Shown: positions 9,429 through 19,491, counted from the first letter of the stretch. The stretch: DNA of 64,000 bases from Aureimonas sp. SK2 (GCF_029813115.1 NZ_JAPZDS010000014.1:1-64000); one strand, 5' to 3'. Program-made: numbers and translations. The notes: generated by a model not told the origin, from the sequence alone.

Positions 9429-11577
9429 GCGCCCGACCTTGGCGGACTGGGAGGCGCTCGCCGCGCGCGAGGTGAAGGGGCGCGGCCTCGACTGGCAGAC
9501 GCCGGAGGGCATCGTGGTCAAGCCGCTCTACACGGCGGCGGACCTAAGCGGCTGGGACCCCGGCCTCCCCGGCTTCGCGCCGTTCACGCGCGGCGTGCGC
9601 GCCTCCATGTATGCCGGCCGGCCCTGGACGATCCGGCAATATGCCGGCTTCTCGACGGCGGAAGCGTCCAACGCCTTCTACCGCCGCAACCTCGCGGCGG
9701 GACAGAAGGGCCTGTCGGTCGCCTTCGACCTCGCCACCCATCGCGGCTACGACAGCGATCATCCGCGGGTCGTCGGCGACGTCGGCAAGGCGGGCGTCGC
9801 GATCGACACGGTGGAGGACATGAAGATCCTCTTCGACGGCATCCCCTTAAGCGAGATGTCGGTGTCGATGACCATGAACGGGGCGGTGATCCCGGTCCTC
9901 GCCTTCTTCATCGTGGCGGGCGAGGAGCAGGGGGTGCCGCGCGAGAAGCTCGACGGGACCATCCAGAACGACATCCTCAAGGAGTTCATGGTCCGCAACA
10001 CGTACATCTATCCGCCGGAACCCTCCATGCGGATCGTCTCGGACATCTTCGCCTATACGAGCCGCGAAATGCCGAAGTTCAACTCGATCTCGATCTCCGG
10101 CTACCACATGCAGGAGGCGGGGGCGACGCAGCTCCAGGAGCTGGCCTTCACGATCGCCGATGGCATGGAATACGTGCGCTACGGCGTGGCGTCCGGCCTC
10201 GACATCGACACGTTCGCCGGGCGCCTGTCCTTCTTCTTCGCCATCGGAATGAACTTCTTCATGGAGGTCGCTAAGCTGCGTGCCGCGCGCGTCCTCTGGC
10301 ACCGGGCGATGACGGAGCTCGGCGCGAAGGACGAGCGCTCCAAGATGCTGCGCACCCATTGCCAGACATCGGGCGTCTCGCTCACCGAGCAGGACCCGTA
10401 CAACAACGTCATGCGCACCACGATCGAGGCCATGGCCGCGATGCTCGGCGGCACGCAGTCGCTCCACACCAATGCGCTGGACGAGGCGATCGCCTTGCCG
10501 ACCGACTTCTCCGCCCGCATCGCGCGCAACACGCAGCTCGTCCTCCAGGAGGAGACGGGCATGACTAAGGTCGTCGATCCGCTCGGCGGCTCCTACTATG
10601 TCGAAAGCCTGACCAAGGCGCTGGTGGACGGCGCCTGGGAGCTGATCCAGCGCATCCGGGACGAGGGCGGCATGGCCAAGGCGGTGGCCGCCGGCTGGCC
10701 GAAGGCGATGATCGAGGAGGCGGCGGCGGCCAAGGCCGCGCGCGTCGATCGCGGCGAGGACGTGATCGTCGGCGTCAATCGCTATCGGCTGGAGGCGGAA
10801 GCTCCGATCGAAATCCTCGACGTCGACAACCACGCGGTGCGCGAGGCGCAGGTGCGGCGGATCGAACGCGTGAAGGCGGAGCGCGACGGCGCGGCCGTGG
10901 AACAGGCCCTGAACGCTCTGCGCGACGGCGCGAGGGGCCGGGGCAACCTTCTGGAACTCGCCGTCGAGGCGGCTCGCGCCCGCGCGACCCTCGGCGAAAT
11001 CTCCGCGGCGATGGAAGACGTGTTCGGCCGCTTCGACACGAGCCCGAAGCCGGTGAAGGGCATCTATGGCGGCGCCTACCGGGACGACCCGCGCTGGACC
11101 CGGCTGACCGACGCCGTGGCCGCGACGGAGCGCCGGCTTGGCCGCCGCCCGCGCATGCTCGTCGCCAAGATGGGCCAGGACGGGCATGACCGGGGCGCCA
11201 ACCTCGTGTCCTCCATGTTCGGCGATCTCGGCTTCGAGATCGTGCCGGGGCCGCTCTTCCAGACGCCGGACGAGGCGGCCGCCCTCGCCGTCGAACGGGA
11301 GGTGGACGTCGTCGGCGCCTCCTCGCTCGCCGCGGGTCACAAGACGCTGATCCCGGAGCTGATCGCGCACCTCGCCGAACGGGGGCGGGCCGACATCAAG
11401 GTCGTGGCCGGCGGCGTCATCCCGGCGCAGGACTACGACGCGCTCCGCCGGGCGGGAGTCCACGCGATCTTCGGACCCGGCACCAATCTCGTGGAGGCGG
11501 CGGCCGAGGTGCTGCGCCTCCTTGGCCACAACATGCCGCCGGCCGAGCCGGCCTCCGACCGCCGCGCCGCAGAGTGA
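9415..11577 (+). CDS. scpA: Methylmalonyl-CoA mutase, adenosylcobalamin-dependent
   Basis: 720 aa, single-chain homodimeric type. The catalytic TIM barrel covers about residues 30-560 ([40 protein letters not shown]). The C-terminal B12-binding domain carries the base-off motif GQDGHDRGA near residue 590, and GASSLAAGH and GVIPAQDY follow. It converts (R)-methylmalonyl-CoA to succinyl-CoA. Its cofactor need links it to the B12-riboswitch-controlled transporter at 17.7-21 kb. No MeaB/ArgK GTPase chaperone gene is seen nearby. Confidence 0.95.
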   Translation: MADTERPTLADWEALAAREVKGRGLDWQTPEGIVVKPLYTAADLSGWDPGLPGFAPFTRGVRASMYAGRPWTIRQYAGFSTAEASNAFYRRNLAAGQKGLSVAFDLATHRGYDSDHPRVVGDVGKAGVAIDTVEDMKILFDGIPLSEMSVSMTMNGAVIPVLAFFIVAGEEQGVPREKLDGTIQNDILKEFMVRNTYIYPPEPSMRIVSDIFAYTSREMPKFNSISISGYHMQEAGATQLQELAFTIADGMEYVRYGVASGLDIDTFAGRLSFFFAIGMNFFMEVAKLRAARVLWHRAMTELGAKDERSKMLRTHCQTSGVSLTEQDPYNNVMRTTIEAMAAMLGGTQSLHTNALDEAIALPTDFSARIARNTQLVLQEETGMTKVVDPLGGSYYVESLTKALVDGAWELIQRIRDEGGMAKAVAAGWPKAMIEEAAAAKAARVDRGEDVIVGVNRYRLEAEAPIEILDVDNHAVREAQVRRIERVKAERDGAAVEQALNALRDGARGRGNLLELAVEAARARATLGEISAAMEDVFGRFDTSPKPVKGIYGGAYRDDPRWTRLTDAVAATERRLGRRPRMLVAKMGQDGHDRGANLVSSMFGDLGFEIVPGPLFQTPDEAAALAVEREVDVVGASSLAAGHKTLIPELIAHLAERGRADIKVVAGGVIPAQDYDALRRAGVHAIFGPGTNLVEAAAEVLRLLGHNMPPAEPASDRRAAE

Positions 11578-11586
11578 GGACCGCCC

Positions 11587-13584
11587 GTGTTTCGTAAGAT
11601 CCTCATCGCCAATCGTGGCGAGATCGCCTGCCGCGTCATGCGCACCGCCAAGCGCATGGGCCTCCAGACCGTCGCGGTCTATTCCGACGCCGACGCGGGC
11701 GCCCCGCATGTCCGACAAGCCGACGAGGCGGTGCGCCTCGGCCCTGCCCCGGCGGCGGAGAGCTACCTGCGCGCCGATCTCATCATCGAGGCAGCAAAGG
11801 CGACCGGGGCGGACTGCATCCACCCCGGCTACGGCTTCCTGTCCGAGCGCGAGAGCTTCGCCCGCGCCTGCGAGGAGGCCGGCATCGCTTTCGTCGGGCC
11901 GCCGCCGGGCGCCATCGCGGCCATGGGCGACAAGATCCAGTCGAAAAAGCTCGCCAAGGCGGCGGGCGTCAACGTCGTGCCGGGCTTTCTCGGCGAGATC
12001 GCCTCCACGGACGAGGCGGTCGGGATCGCCGCCGAGATCGGCTTTCCCGTGATGATGAAGGCTTCAGCGGGCGGAGGGGGCAAGGGCATGCGCCTCGCCT
12101 GGAACGAGAACGACGTGCACGAGGGCTTCGAGGCTGTGAAGCGCGAGGGCCTGTCGAGCTTCGGCGACGACCGCGTCTTCATCGAGAAGTTCATCGAGAG
12201 CCCGCGTCATATCGAGATCCAGGTGCTCGGCGACCAGCACGGGACCGTGCTCTATCTCGGCGAGCGCGAGTGCTCGATCCAGCGGCGCCACCAGAAGGTC
12301 GTGGAGGAGGCACCCTCGCCCTTCGTCACGCCGGCCATGCGCCGGGCGATGGGCGAACAGGCGGTCGCGCTCGCCAAGGCCGTCGGCTACCACTCGGCCG
12401 GAACGGTGGAGCTGATCGTCTCGGGCGCCGATCCGACGGGGGAAAGCTTCTACTTCCTAGAAATGAACACGCGCCTTCAGGTCGAGCATCCCGTCACCGA
12501 GATGGTGACCGGGCTCGACCTCGTGGAGGAGATGATCCGCGTGGCGGCGGGCGAACGCCTGCAGCTGGCCCAAGACGATGTCCGTCTCGACGGCTGGTCG
12601 ATCGAGACGCGCGTCTATGCCGAGGATCCCTATCGCGGCTTTCTGCCCTCGACCGGCCGCCTCGTGCGCTATCGCCCCCCGGCGGCCGGTGCGGGCGTTC
12701 GCGTCGACGACGGCGTGACGGAGGGAAGCGAGGTATCGATGTTCTACGACCCGATGATCGCCAAGCTCGTCACCCACGGCACTACCCGCGAGGCGGCGAT
12801 CGACCGGCAGATCGAGGCGCTGGACCGGTTCGAGCTTGCCGGCGTCGGCAACAACATCGACTTCCTCTCCGCGCTGATGCAGCACGAGCGGTTCCGCGCC
12901 GGAAACCTGACCACCGGCTTCATCGCCGAGGAATATCCGGACGGGTTCGCGGGCGCCCCGGCCTCGCCGGCCCTGCGCGAGCGGCTCTTAGCGGTGGCCG
13001 CGCTGGCGGACTTTTGCTGGCGCTCGCGCTCCGCGCAGCTCTCCGGGCAGCTCGGCGCCCCCCTGCCCGTCCGTCCCGACGGCATCGCCTCCCTGGCCGG
13101 CGAGCCAGGCGAGACGCGCGTGGCGCCTGCGGGCGACGGGCATTGGCGTGTCGCGATCGATGGGCGGGACCTCGACGTCGCGACCGGGTGGCGTCCGGGC
13201 GAGCGCCTGTTCCAGGGGCAGATCGACGGCGCGCCGTTTGCCGCGCTAGTGCGCCGCATGCCCGGCGCGGTTGCGCTTACCGCGCGCGGCGCGACGCACC
13301 GCGTGACGGTCGGCTCGCCTCGCCTTGCCGACCTGCGCCGGCACATGATCGAGAAGGTGCCGCCCGACCTGTCGCAGTTCCTGATCTGCCCCATGCCGGG
13401 CGTCCTGACCCAGCTCCACGTCGCCCCCGGCGACAGGGTGGAGGCTGGCCAGCCCCTCGCCGTCGTCGAGGCGATGAAGATGGAAAACGTCTTGCGAGCC
13501 CAGAAGGCGGGAAGCATCGCCAGCCTGCAGGCGGCCAAGGGCGACAGCCTGGCCGCCGATCAGGTCATCCTGACGCTGGAATAA
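11587..13584 (+). CDS. pccA: Propionyl-CoA carboxylase, alpha subunit (biotin carboxylase and biotin carrier)
   Basis: 665 aa, GTG start 9 bases after the mutase stop. The biotin carboxylase domain starts FRKILIANRGEIACRVMRTA and contains the glycine-rich ATP loop KASAGGGGKGMR near residue 160 and EMNTRLQVEHPVTE near 297. The biotin attachment site EAMKMENVLRAQ is near residue 630, with Lys as the carrier. It carboxylates biotin for transfer by PccB. Gene order pccB-mce-scpA-pccA is compact and suggests one transcript. Confidence 0.95.
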   Translation: MFRKILIANRGEIACRVMRTAKRMGLQTVAVYSDADAGAPHVRQADEAVRLGPAPAAESYLRADLIIEAAKATGADCIHPGYGFLSERESFARACEEAGIAFVGPPPGAIAAMGDKIQSKKLAKAAGVNVVPGFLGEIASTDEAVGIAAEIGFPVMMKASAGGGGKGMRLAWNENDVHEGFEAVKREGLSSFGDDRVFIEKFIESPRHIEIQVLGDQHGTVLYLGERECSIQRRHQKVVEEAPSPFVTPAMRRAMGEQAVALAKAVGYHSAGTVELIVSGADPTGESFYFLEMNTRLQVEHPVTEMVTGLDLVEEMIRVAAGERLQLAQDDVRLDGWSIETRVYAEDPYRGFLPSTGRLVRYRPPAAGAGVRVDDGVTEGSEVSMFYDPMIAKLVTHGTTREAAIDRQIEALDRFELAGVGNNIDFLSALMQHERFRAGNLTTGFIAEEYPDGFAGAPASPALRERLLAVAALADFCWRSRSAQLSGQLGAPLPVRPDGIASLAGEPGETRVAPAGDGHWRVAIDGRDLDVATGWRPGERLFQGQIDGAPFAALVRRMPGAVALTARGATHRVTVGSPRLADLRRHMIEKVPPDLSQFLICPMPGVLTQLHVAPGDRVEAGQPLAVVEAMKMENVLRAQKAGSIASLQAAKGDSLAADQVILTLE

Positions 13585-13678
13585 CGGGAGAGGCGATAGG
13601 ACCGTTTGTCCAGCGGTCCGTCATGGCCACGACGCCGGGACGATGCTACGACCGTTGGCACCGAAGGAGGTATGCGGC

Positions 13679-14068
13679 TTGGCATTGCGGCGCGAGGGAT
13701 CGAGCGGATGGGTGGTGCGGCTTGTCGCGCTCCTGTTCGTCGTCCAGGCGACGCTGCTCGGCTTCTCGCTCGGGGCGACCGCCGGCCTTCTCCCGCACGA
13801 CCAGTTCGGAAACGTCCTGTGCGTCACGCAGAGCGACAGCGGGCGGCACAAGCCCTCCGGGACGGCCGACCATCATTCCAGGCCGATGGAATGCTGCTCG
13901 ACGGGCTGCGGCATGTTCGGCGCGCCGGGCGTGCCGCCGCCGACGCCGGCCGCGCTCCTCGCGCGCCGGCCTGTGGTCCTGTCGGTGTCCTTCCTCCCGT
14001 TCGAGGACGTCGGATCCGGCGCTGTCGAGACGCCGCGGCGTACCCGGGGGCCGCCGCTCGCCGCCTGA
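13679..14068 (+). CDS. DUF2946-like small membrane/secreted protein of a copper gene cluster
   Basis: 129 aa from a TTG at 13679, preferred because AAGGAGG (13664-13670) ends 8 bases before it; an ATG at 13643 in the same frame lacks this spacing. After MALRREGSSG comes one hydrophobic segment (WVVRLVALLFVVQATLLGF), then a His/Cys-rich part (DHHSRPMECCSTGCGMFG) and a Pro-rich tail ending RTRGPPLAA, a typical DUF2946 ending. The Cys/His cluster suggests metal contact. It begins a plus-strand set with PCuAC, CopCD and SCO. Biochemical role unknown. Confidence 0.6.
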   Translation: MALRREGSSGWVVRLVALLFVVQATLLGFSLGATAGLLPHDQFGNVLCVTQSDSGRHKPSGTADHHSRPMECCSTGCGMFGAPGVPPPTPAALLARRPVVLSVSFLPFEDVGSGAVETPRRTRGPPLAA

Positions 14069-14331
14069 CGGCCGAGCCCCGCCGCCCGTCGAAAGCTCTC
14101 GATCGCGAAGCGCCGTCGGCATGGCCGTGTCCCGTTCGCCTTGCGACGGCAGCTTGGCCCGGCCGCTCTCCCGAGCCCACGCTTGAAGGCGCGCCCTGGA
14201 AATCCCCCCGCCGGAAGGCGGCCAACACATCATCCGCAGCCAGAGGACCGAGGCTTGGCCCCCGGTCCGGCTGTCGTCTCGAACCCGCCGGGCCGCAACG
14301 CGGCCCGGGCCAATCCCGAACGGAGGCCAAG

Positions 14332-14859
14332 ATGGCCAAGACCAGATCCAGCATCCGCCGCACGGCGTCCGCCCTTCTCTTCGCGGGCGTCGCCCTCGCG
14401 GTCGCCCCCGCCGCGTCCGAGGCCCACGAGTTCAAGGTCGGCTCCATCGCGATCGATCATCCCTGGAGCCGCGCCACGCCGCCGGGTGCCAAGACGGGCG
14501 CGGGCTACTTCGCCTTGTCGAACGCCGGCCCGGAGGCCGACCGTCTCGTCTCGGCCGCCTCGCCGGTCGCCCGGAAGGTCGAGGTCCACGAGATGAAGAT
14601 CGTCGACGGCGTCATGAGCATGAAGCCGGTCGAGGGCGGCCTCGAGATCCCCGCGGGCGGCGATGTCGCGCTCGCGCCCGGCGGCTACCACCTCATGATG
14701 ATGGGCATCGAGGAGCCCTTCAAGGAAGGCACGATGGTTCCTCTGACGCTGGTGTTCGAGAAGGCCGGCTCCGTCGAGGTGGAGCTCGAGGTCGGCTCGA
14801 TGGGTGCCAAGGCGCCCGCGCACGGCCACGGCGCAGGGGAGGAAGCGCACGCGCACTGA
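14332..14859 (+). CDS. Periplasmic copper chaperone PCuAC
   Basis: 175 aa. The ATG follows CGGAGG (14321-14326). A signal peptide (SALLFAGVALAVAPAASEA) precedes AHEFKVGSIAIDHPWSRATPPG, the PCuAC start. The Cu(I) site motif is intact: HEM near residue 87, further methionines MSMKP, and HLMMMG near 125. A His-rich tail (HGHGAGEEAHAH) may bind extra metal. PCuAC delivers copper to the CuA/CuB centres of cytochrome oxidase with SCO, which is encoded two genes downstream. The 263 bases upstream show no gene. Confidence 0.88.
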   Translation: MAKTRSSIRRTASALLFAGVALAVAPAASEAHEFKVGSIAIDHPWSRATPPGAKTGAGYFALSNAGPEADRLVSAASPVARKVEVHEMKIVDGVMSMKPVEGGLEIPAGGDVALAPGGYHLMMMGIEEPFKEGTMVPLTLVFEKAGSVEVELEVGSMGAKAPAHGHGAGEEAHAH

Positions 14860-14890
14860 TGCGTGCGCCTGCGCGAGACAGCGTGAGCCC

Positions 14891-14911
14891 TGCCCCGACG
14901 GGGTCGGGGCA
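14891..14911 (+). terminator. Hairpin between PCuAC and CopCD genes
   Basis: Perfect 9-base arms TGCCCCGAC and GTCGGGGCA around a GGG loop. There is no U-tract, so it is more likely an mRNA-processing or attenuating stem than a full terminator. Confidence 0.4.
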
Positions 14912-14948
14912 CCGCCGCCCGCGCGGGATCTGAACGACGAGGCGCCGC

Positions 14949-16550
14949 ATGACCGGACGAGCAACCTTTCGAGATGTCCTTTTCGGCCTCCTCGCCCTGA
15001 TCGGCGCGTGGGTCATGGGCATCTCGGCGGCTGGCGCCCATGCGGGCCTCGTTTCCACCAACCCGGCCGACGGCGCCGTTCTCGACGCCGCGCCGTCGCG
15101 CTACGTGCTGTCATTCAGCGAGCCCGTCTCACCGCTCCGCGTCTCCCTGGTCGCGCCCGACGGCTCCCGCCGCGACCTGTCCGGTGCGAGCCTCTCCGGC
15201 AGCACGCTGAGCGTTCCCGCGCCCGCCGGTGCGGCGGCCGGTACGCATGTCCTGTCCTGGCGCGTCGTCTCAGCGGACGGCCATCCCGTTGCCGGCTCGC
15301 TCGCCTTTTCCATCGGCGCCCCGAGCGCGATGCCGGCCGCCACCACGGCCGATGACGGAAGCGTTCGAGCCCTGATCTGGATGTCGCGCATCGCCCTCTA
15401 TGCCGGGCTCTTCTTCGGCGTGGGCGGCGCGGCCGGCCTTCTTGCGGCATCCGGCCCTTCCGGCCGCGCGCCGAGGCTGGTCCGGACGGTCCTGGCGCTG
15501 GGCCTTGCCGCAGCGCCCGTCGCGCTGCTCGGCCAGGGCCTCGACGCGCTCGGCGCGCCGCTCGCGGCCTTTGCCGATCCCCACGTTTGGCGGGCGGGCG
15601 CGGGGACAAGTTTCGCCGCGACGCTTGCCCTCGCCGCGATCTCCATGGCGACCGCCCTGCTCGCTTCGTCGGTCGCCGGCCGGAGGACCGCCGCCGGTCT
15701 TTGCGCCGCCGCGCTTCTCGGTGCCGGGCTGGCGCTTGCGGCCAGCGGCCACGCGGCGAACGCCTCGCCGCAATGGCTGACGCGGCCGGCGGTCGCCGTT
15801 CACGCTCTTGCCGTCGCCCTGTGGATCGGCGCCCTTGTGCCGCTCGCCGCCTCGCTGGGCGGCGACGGCCTGGGCGGCGCTTCGGCGCTCCGGTGCTTCT
15901 CGCGGCGCATGCCCATCGTCGTGGCCGCGCTCCTGGCGTCGGGCACGGTGCTGGCGATCGTTCAGGTCGGTGCCGTCGCGGCTCTCGGGACCACGGCCTA
16001 TGGGCGCGTCCTGCTGGCGAAGCTCCTCTTGGTCGCGCTGCTCCTTTCGCTCGCGGCCTTGAACCGCCGGCGCCTGACCCCGTCGGTGCTCCGGGGCCTC
16101 CCCTCGGCGGCGATTGCCATGCGGCGGGTGATCCTCGCCGAGATCGGCGTCGCCGTCCTCATCCTTTCGACGGCGGCGCTCTGGCGCTTCACGCCCCCGC
16201 CGCGCGTCGAGGCGGCGATCGCGGCCGAGCCCGCCGTCGCCCATGCGACGGGTCGCGGCCTCATGGCCGACATAACCCTCTCGCCGGGACGGGCGGGACG
16301 GGTGAGCGCGCAGGCGACGCTGTTCACGATCGACTACGGCCCCGTCGCGCCGACCTCCGTCGCCTTCGTGTTCGAGCCGGCGGCCGGCGGGATCGATCCG
16401 ATCCGGCGGATCGCCGAAAACCGCAGCGACGGCATCTGGCGGGCCGAGACCTCACTGCCCGTGCCGGGCACGTGGACCGTGAAGGTTGAGGTCCTGGCGG
16501 ACGGCCTCCCGCCGGAGCGCATCAAAACCACGATCGACCTGCGTCCCTGA
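14949..16550 (+). CDS. CopC-CopD fusion copper protein
   Basis: 533 aa. The signal peptide ends at SAAGA and mature CopC begins HAGLVSTNPADGAVL, placing His at the N-terminus where CopC binds Cu(II); DGHPVAGSLAFSI near residue 110 holds the second His. Residues about 145-415 form eight hydrophobic helices of CopD (PF05425; RPAVAVHALAVALWIGALV). A soluble C-terminal beta domain of about 110 residues follows. The protein should bind periplasmic copper and pass it across or into the inner membrane. It lies between PCuAC and SCO. Confidence 0.88.
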   Translation: MTGRATFRDVLFGLLALIGAWVMGISAAGAHAGLVSTNPADGAVLDAAPSRYVLSFSEPVSPLRVSLVAPDGSRRDLSGASLSGSTLSVPAPAGAAAGTHVLSWRVVSADGHPVAGSLAFSIGAPSAMPAATTADDGSVRALIWMSRIALYAGLFFGVGGAAGLLAASGPSGRAPRLVRTVLALGLAAAPVALLGQGLDALGAPLAAFADPHVWRAGAGTSFAATLALAAISMATALLASSVAGRRTAAGLCAAALLGAGLALAASGHAANASPQWLTRPAVAVHALAVALWIGALVPLAASLGGDGLGGASALRCFSRRMPIVVAALLASGTVLAIVQVGAVAALGTTAYGRVLLAKLLLVALLLSLAALNRRRLTPSVLRGLPSAAIAMRRVILAEIGVAVLILSTAALWRFTPPPRVEAAIAAEPAVAHATGRGLMADITLSPGRAGRVSAQATLFTIDYGPVAPTSVAFVFEPAAGGIDPIRRIAENRSDGIWRAETSLPVPGTWTVKVEVLADGLPPERIKTTIDLRP

Positions 16551-16586
16551 CGCACCGAACGGCATTCGAACCGGAAGGGAGTACCG

Positions 16587-17198
16587 ATGGCCTCCACCAC
16601 CCAAGCCAACCGCATGCTCGCGATCGGAGGGATCGTGGCGCTTCTCGGCATCCTCTTCGCCGCCATCGGCTTCGTCGTGGTCGGGCAGGCGGAGCACACC
16701 GCCGTCAAGCGGCCCTTCGAACTGGTCGACACCCATGGGCGGACCGTGACCGAGGACGTGTTCCGGGGCCGTCCGTCGCTGGTCTATTTCGGCTACACCA
16801 ACTGCCCGGAGGTCTGTCCAACCACGCTGATGGAGATGGCGGACTGGCTGGGCGAGCTGGGGCCGGCGGGAGACGAAATCCAGGCGCTCTTCTTCACGAT
16901 CGACCCCGAACGCGACACGCCGGACGTCATGGCGCCCTATGTCGCCTCGATCTCCGACCGGATCGTCGGGGTGACGGGCAGCGCGGAGGAGATGCGCAAA
17001 GCGTCGCAGGCCTGGCTGGTCGTGGCGCGCAAGGACGGTGACGGCGGCAACTACCACTTGCGGCATACGACGTCGCTCCTCATGGTCGGCAGCGACGGGC
17101 GCCTCAAGGGCCTTATACCCTACGGCGCGGCCCGCGAGGAGGCGATCGACAAGATCCGGCAGGTGCTGTTGCGGGCGGGGCCTGACCGACAATCCTGA
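16587..17198 (+). CDS. SCO1/SenC family copper metallochaperone
   Basis: 203 aa. One N-terminal membrane anchor (residues about 10-33) is followed by a thioredoxin fold. The copper ligands are present: Cys73 and Cys77 in TNCPEVCPTT, and His160 in the LRHTTSLLMVG segment. It inserts copper into, or reduces, the CuA site of cytochrome c oxidase. It is the last plus-strand gene of the copper cluster and meets the pseudoazurin gene tail to tail with a 21-bp gap. Confidence 0.92.
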   Translation: MASTTQANRMLAIGGIVALLGILFAAIGFVVVGQAEHTAVKRPFELVDTHGRTVTEDVFRGRPSLVYFGYTNCPEVCPTTLMEMADWLGELGPAGDEIQALFFTIDPERDTPDVMAPYVASISDRIVGVTGSAEEMRKASQAWLVVARKDGDGGNYHLRHTTSLLMVGSDGRLKGLIPYGAAREEAIDKIRQVLLRAGPDRQS

Positions 17199-17219
17199 CC
17201 GGTCGGGGCCGGGCCTCGC

Positions 17220-17669
17220 CTATTGCGGTGCCGCGTCGAGGCCCGCGCGGCCCATGATGTCCTCGAACCGCTTCCGGGCGCGGGCGGGAAGCGCCGGATC
17301 GACCAGCCCGTCCGGCGCGGCCGCCTCGCCGACCTTGACCAGCATCACCATGCCCATGCCGAGATGGGGCGAGCACTTGATGCCGTAGAATCCGGCATGC
17401 TCGAAGGTAACCGCGATCTCCTCGTCGATCCGGCCCTTGAACGGGGTCGCCCCCGTCGGCGCCATCGTGTCGATGGAGGCGGCGTTGTGGCTCCGGCTGC
17501 CGACGCGGAACCGGAGCGTGTCGCCGGGCGCGAGCTCGACATAATCGGGCTCGAAGACCATGGAGCCCTGCTCGCCGCGGTTCAGCATCCGCACCTCGAC
17601 CGTCTCGCCGCGAGCGACGCCAGTGGTGAGAAGAAGGGCGGCGGCAAGGCGGATCGGCATCCTCGTCAT
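17220..17669 (-). CDS. Pseudoazurin (type 1 blue copper protein)
   Basis: 149 aa with a 21-residue signal peptide ending VARG. In the mature protein the four copper ligands fall at the canonical pseudoazurin positions: His40 (SHNAAS), Cys78, His81 and Met86 (CSPHLGMGM). It is a small periplasmic electron carrier, classically donor to nitrite or nitrous oxide reductase or cytochrome peroxidase. The ATG overlaps the btuD stop as ATGA (17666-17669), so it is the last gene of the riboswitch-led B12 operon. No denitrification genes are in the window. The coupling to B12 uptake is unusual. Confidence 0.92.
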   Translation of the reverse strand: MTRMPIRLAAALLLTTGVARGETVEVRMLNRGEQGSMVFEPDYVELAPGDTLRFRVGSRSHNAASIDTMAPTGATPFKGRIDEEIAVTFEHAGFYGIKCSPHLGMGMVMLVKVGEAAAPDGLVDPALPARARKRFEDIMGRAGLDAAPQ

Positions 17670-18454
17670 GCGCGGGCCTCCATCGCGGCTAGGTCCGGCG
17701 GGGCGAAGCGGATGAAGGGACGCTCGCCGGGGCCGGCCTCGACGCTCGCGGCCACCTTGAAGACGGCGGCGATCCGCTCGGGGGTCAGAACCTCCGACGG
17801 CGTTCCCAGGGCGACGAGCCGCCCGCCCTGCATCACCGCGATCCGGTCGGCGAACATGGCGGCGTGGTTGAGATCGTGGAGGGCCGCGAGCACCGTGCCG
17901 CCGCGCCGACGCACGAGCGCCAGGAGGCCGAGCTGGTGCTCGACGTCGAGGTGATTGGTCGGCTCGTCCAGGATCAGAATCTCTGGCTCCTGCGCGAGGG
18001 CGCGCGCGATATGGAGGCGCTGCCGCTCGCCGCCGGAAAGCGAGTGCCACAGGCGATCGGCGAAGGGCGCCATGTCGACGGCCGCGAGCGCCCGGGCGAC
18101 GATGGCCTCGTCGCGTTCGCCCCAGGGCGACAGGGCGCCGAGATGGGGCGTGCGCCCGAGCTCCACGGCCTGGCGGGCGGTCAGCCTTTCGCCCGTCTCG
18201 GCCTGCTGCTCCACAAGGGCGAGCGCGCGGGCGAGGTCGCGGCGCGAAAGGCCGGTGATGGGTCGCCTATCCAGCGTCACCGTCCCGCCATGAGGGCGTT
18301 TCAGCCCCGCCAGCATCGCGATCAGCGTCGTCTTGCCCGATCCGTTGGGGCCGACGATGCCGAGGAACTCGGCCGGCCGGGTCTCCAGCGAGACGCCGTC
18401 CACGACCGCCCGCCCGCCGGCCCGCCAGGTGAGGTTCTCCGCCGCCAGCCTCAC
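17666..18454 (-). CDS. btuD: Cobalamin ABC transporter ATP-binding protein
   Basis: 262 aa FecCD-class ATPase: Walker A GPNGSGKTT near residue 35, Q-loop VEQQ near 81, signature LSGGERQR near 138, Walker B ILILDEPTNHLD near 157 and H-loop ALHDLNHA near 192. The start is a GTG overlapping the permease stop (GTGA, 18451-18454). Sequence alone cannot separate B12 from siderophore ATPases; the cobalamin riboswitch upstream decides the call. Confidence 0.88.
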   Translation of the reverse strand: MRLAAENLTWRAGGRAVVDGVSLETRPAEFLGIVGPNGSGKTTLIAMLAGLKRPHGGTVTLDRRPITGLSRRDLARALALVEQQAETGERLTARQAVELGRTPHLGALSPWGERDEAIVARALAAVDMAPFADRLWHSLSGGERQRLHIARALAQEPEILILDEPTNHLDVEHQLGLLALVRRRGGTVLAALHDLNHAAMFADRIAVMQGGRLVALGTPSEVLTPERIAAVFKVAASVEAGPGERPFIRFAPPDLAAMEARA

Positions 18455-19491
18455 CGCGCGCCCCCCGCGACCGGACGGTGGATCAGGATCAGCGCGAAGG
18501 CCGGGGCGCCGACCAGCGCGGTCATCACCCCGATCGGGAGGACTTGGCCGGGGATGACGGTGCGCGACAGGACGTCGGCGGCGATCATGAACAGGGCGCC
18601 GATCAGCGCGGAGGCGGGAAGGAGCGCGCCGTGGCGCACGCCGACGACGAGCCGCGCGGCATGGGGAATCACGAGGCCGACGAAGCCGATCGAGCCGACG
18701 ATCGAGACCATGACCGCCGTCATCAGCGCCGTCGCGCCGATCAGGACCGCGCGCACCCGCCGCACCGGCACGCCGAGTGCCGCGGCCGAGGCGGTGCCGA
18801 AGGCGAAGGCATCGAGTGAGCGGGCGTGGAGGAGGCAGACCGCGAGGCCCGCGAGCGCCACGGGCACGGCGAGCGCGGCGTCCGGCCAGCGCACGCCCGA
18901 CAGGTTGCCGAGCAGCCAGAACATGATGCCCCGCGCCTGATCGGCGGTGGCGGACTTGGTGACGACGAAGGAGGTGAGGGCGTTGAAGAGCTGCGAGCCC
19001 GCGATGCCGGCCAGGATGATCGCCGCAGGCCCCCTGCCCGCCAGGACCGCCAGACCGGAGACGAGGACGAAGGCGAGGAGCGCGCCGGCCAGCGCGCCGA
19101 GCGGCAGCGACAGGAGCCCGCCACCGAGGCCGAGGATCGCCACCGCCACCGCACCCGACGACGCACCCGCCGAGATGCCGAGGAGATAGGGATCGGCCAG
19201 CGGATTGCGCAGCAGCGACTGAAGGACCGCGCCGGAGACGGCGAGCGCCGCGCCGCAGGCGCTCGCTACCACCGCCCGCGACAGGCGGTAGTTCCAGACG
19301 ATGCCCTCGTCGATCGGGTCGAGGGCGTGACCGCCGTGCCAGAGGCGGTTGGCGATCGTGCCCGCGACCGTGTCGAACGGGATCCGCGTCTCCCCCACCG
19401 CCGCCCCGAAAAGCAGGGCGGCGAGGAGGAGGCCAATCGCCATCAGGGCGAACCCGGCGGCGCGCGCCGGGCGAGCGGCGGCCCGGCTCAC
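18451..19491 (-). CDS. btuC: Cobalamin ABC transporter permease (FecCD family)
   Basis: 346 aa with about ten membrane segments. Family marks include YRLSRAVVASACGAALAVSG, RNPLADPYLLGISAGASSGA near residue 95 and IGFVGLVIPHAARL near 272. The GTG start at 19491 gives a GTGA overlap with btuF and begins MSRAAARPARAAG ahead of the first helix. It forms the inner-membrane channel with BtuD. Confidence 0.9.
   Translation of the reverse strand: MSRAAARPARAAGFALMAIGLLLAALLFGAAVGETRIPFDTVAGTIANRLWHGGHALDPIDEGIVWNYRLSRAVVASACGAALAVSGAVLQSLLRNPLADPYLLGISAGASSGAVAVAILGLGGGLLSLPLGALAGALLAFVLVSGLAVLAGRGPAAIILAGIAGSQLFNALTSFVVTKSATADQARGIMFWLLGNLSGVRWPDAALAVPVALAGLAVCLLHARSLDAFAFGTASAAALGVPVRRVRAVLIGATALMTAVMVSIVGSIGFVGLVIPHAARLVVGVRHGALLPASALIGALFMIAADVLSRTVIPGQVLPIGVMTALVGAPAFALILIHRPVAGGAR

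Noticed and set aside
9847-11823. 658-codon frame antisense to the methylmalonyl-CoA mutase gene
   Set aside because: Codon-mirror shadow of scpA; no start context, no domain.
13606-14859. One continuous 417-codon frame running into the PCuAC gene
   Set aside because: Only the part from 14332 is conserved and it starts with a signal peptide after CGGAGG; the upstream part overlaps the DUF2946-like gene in another frame.
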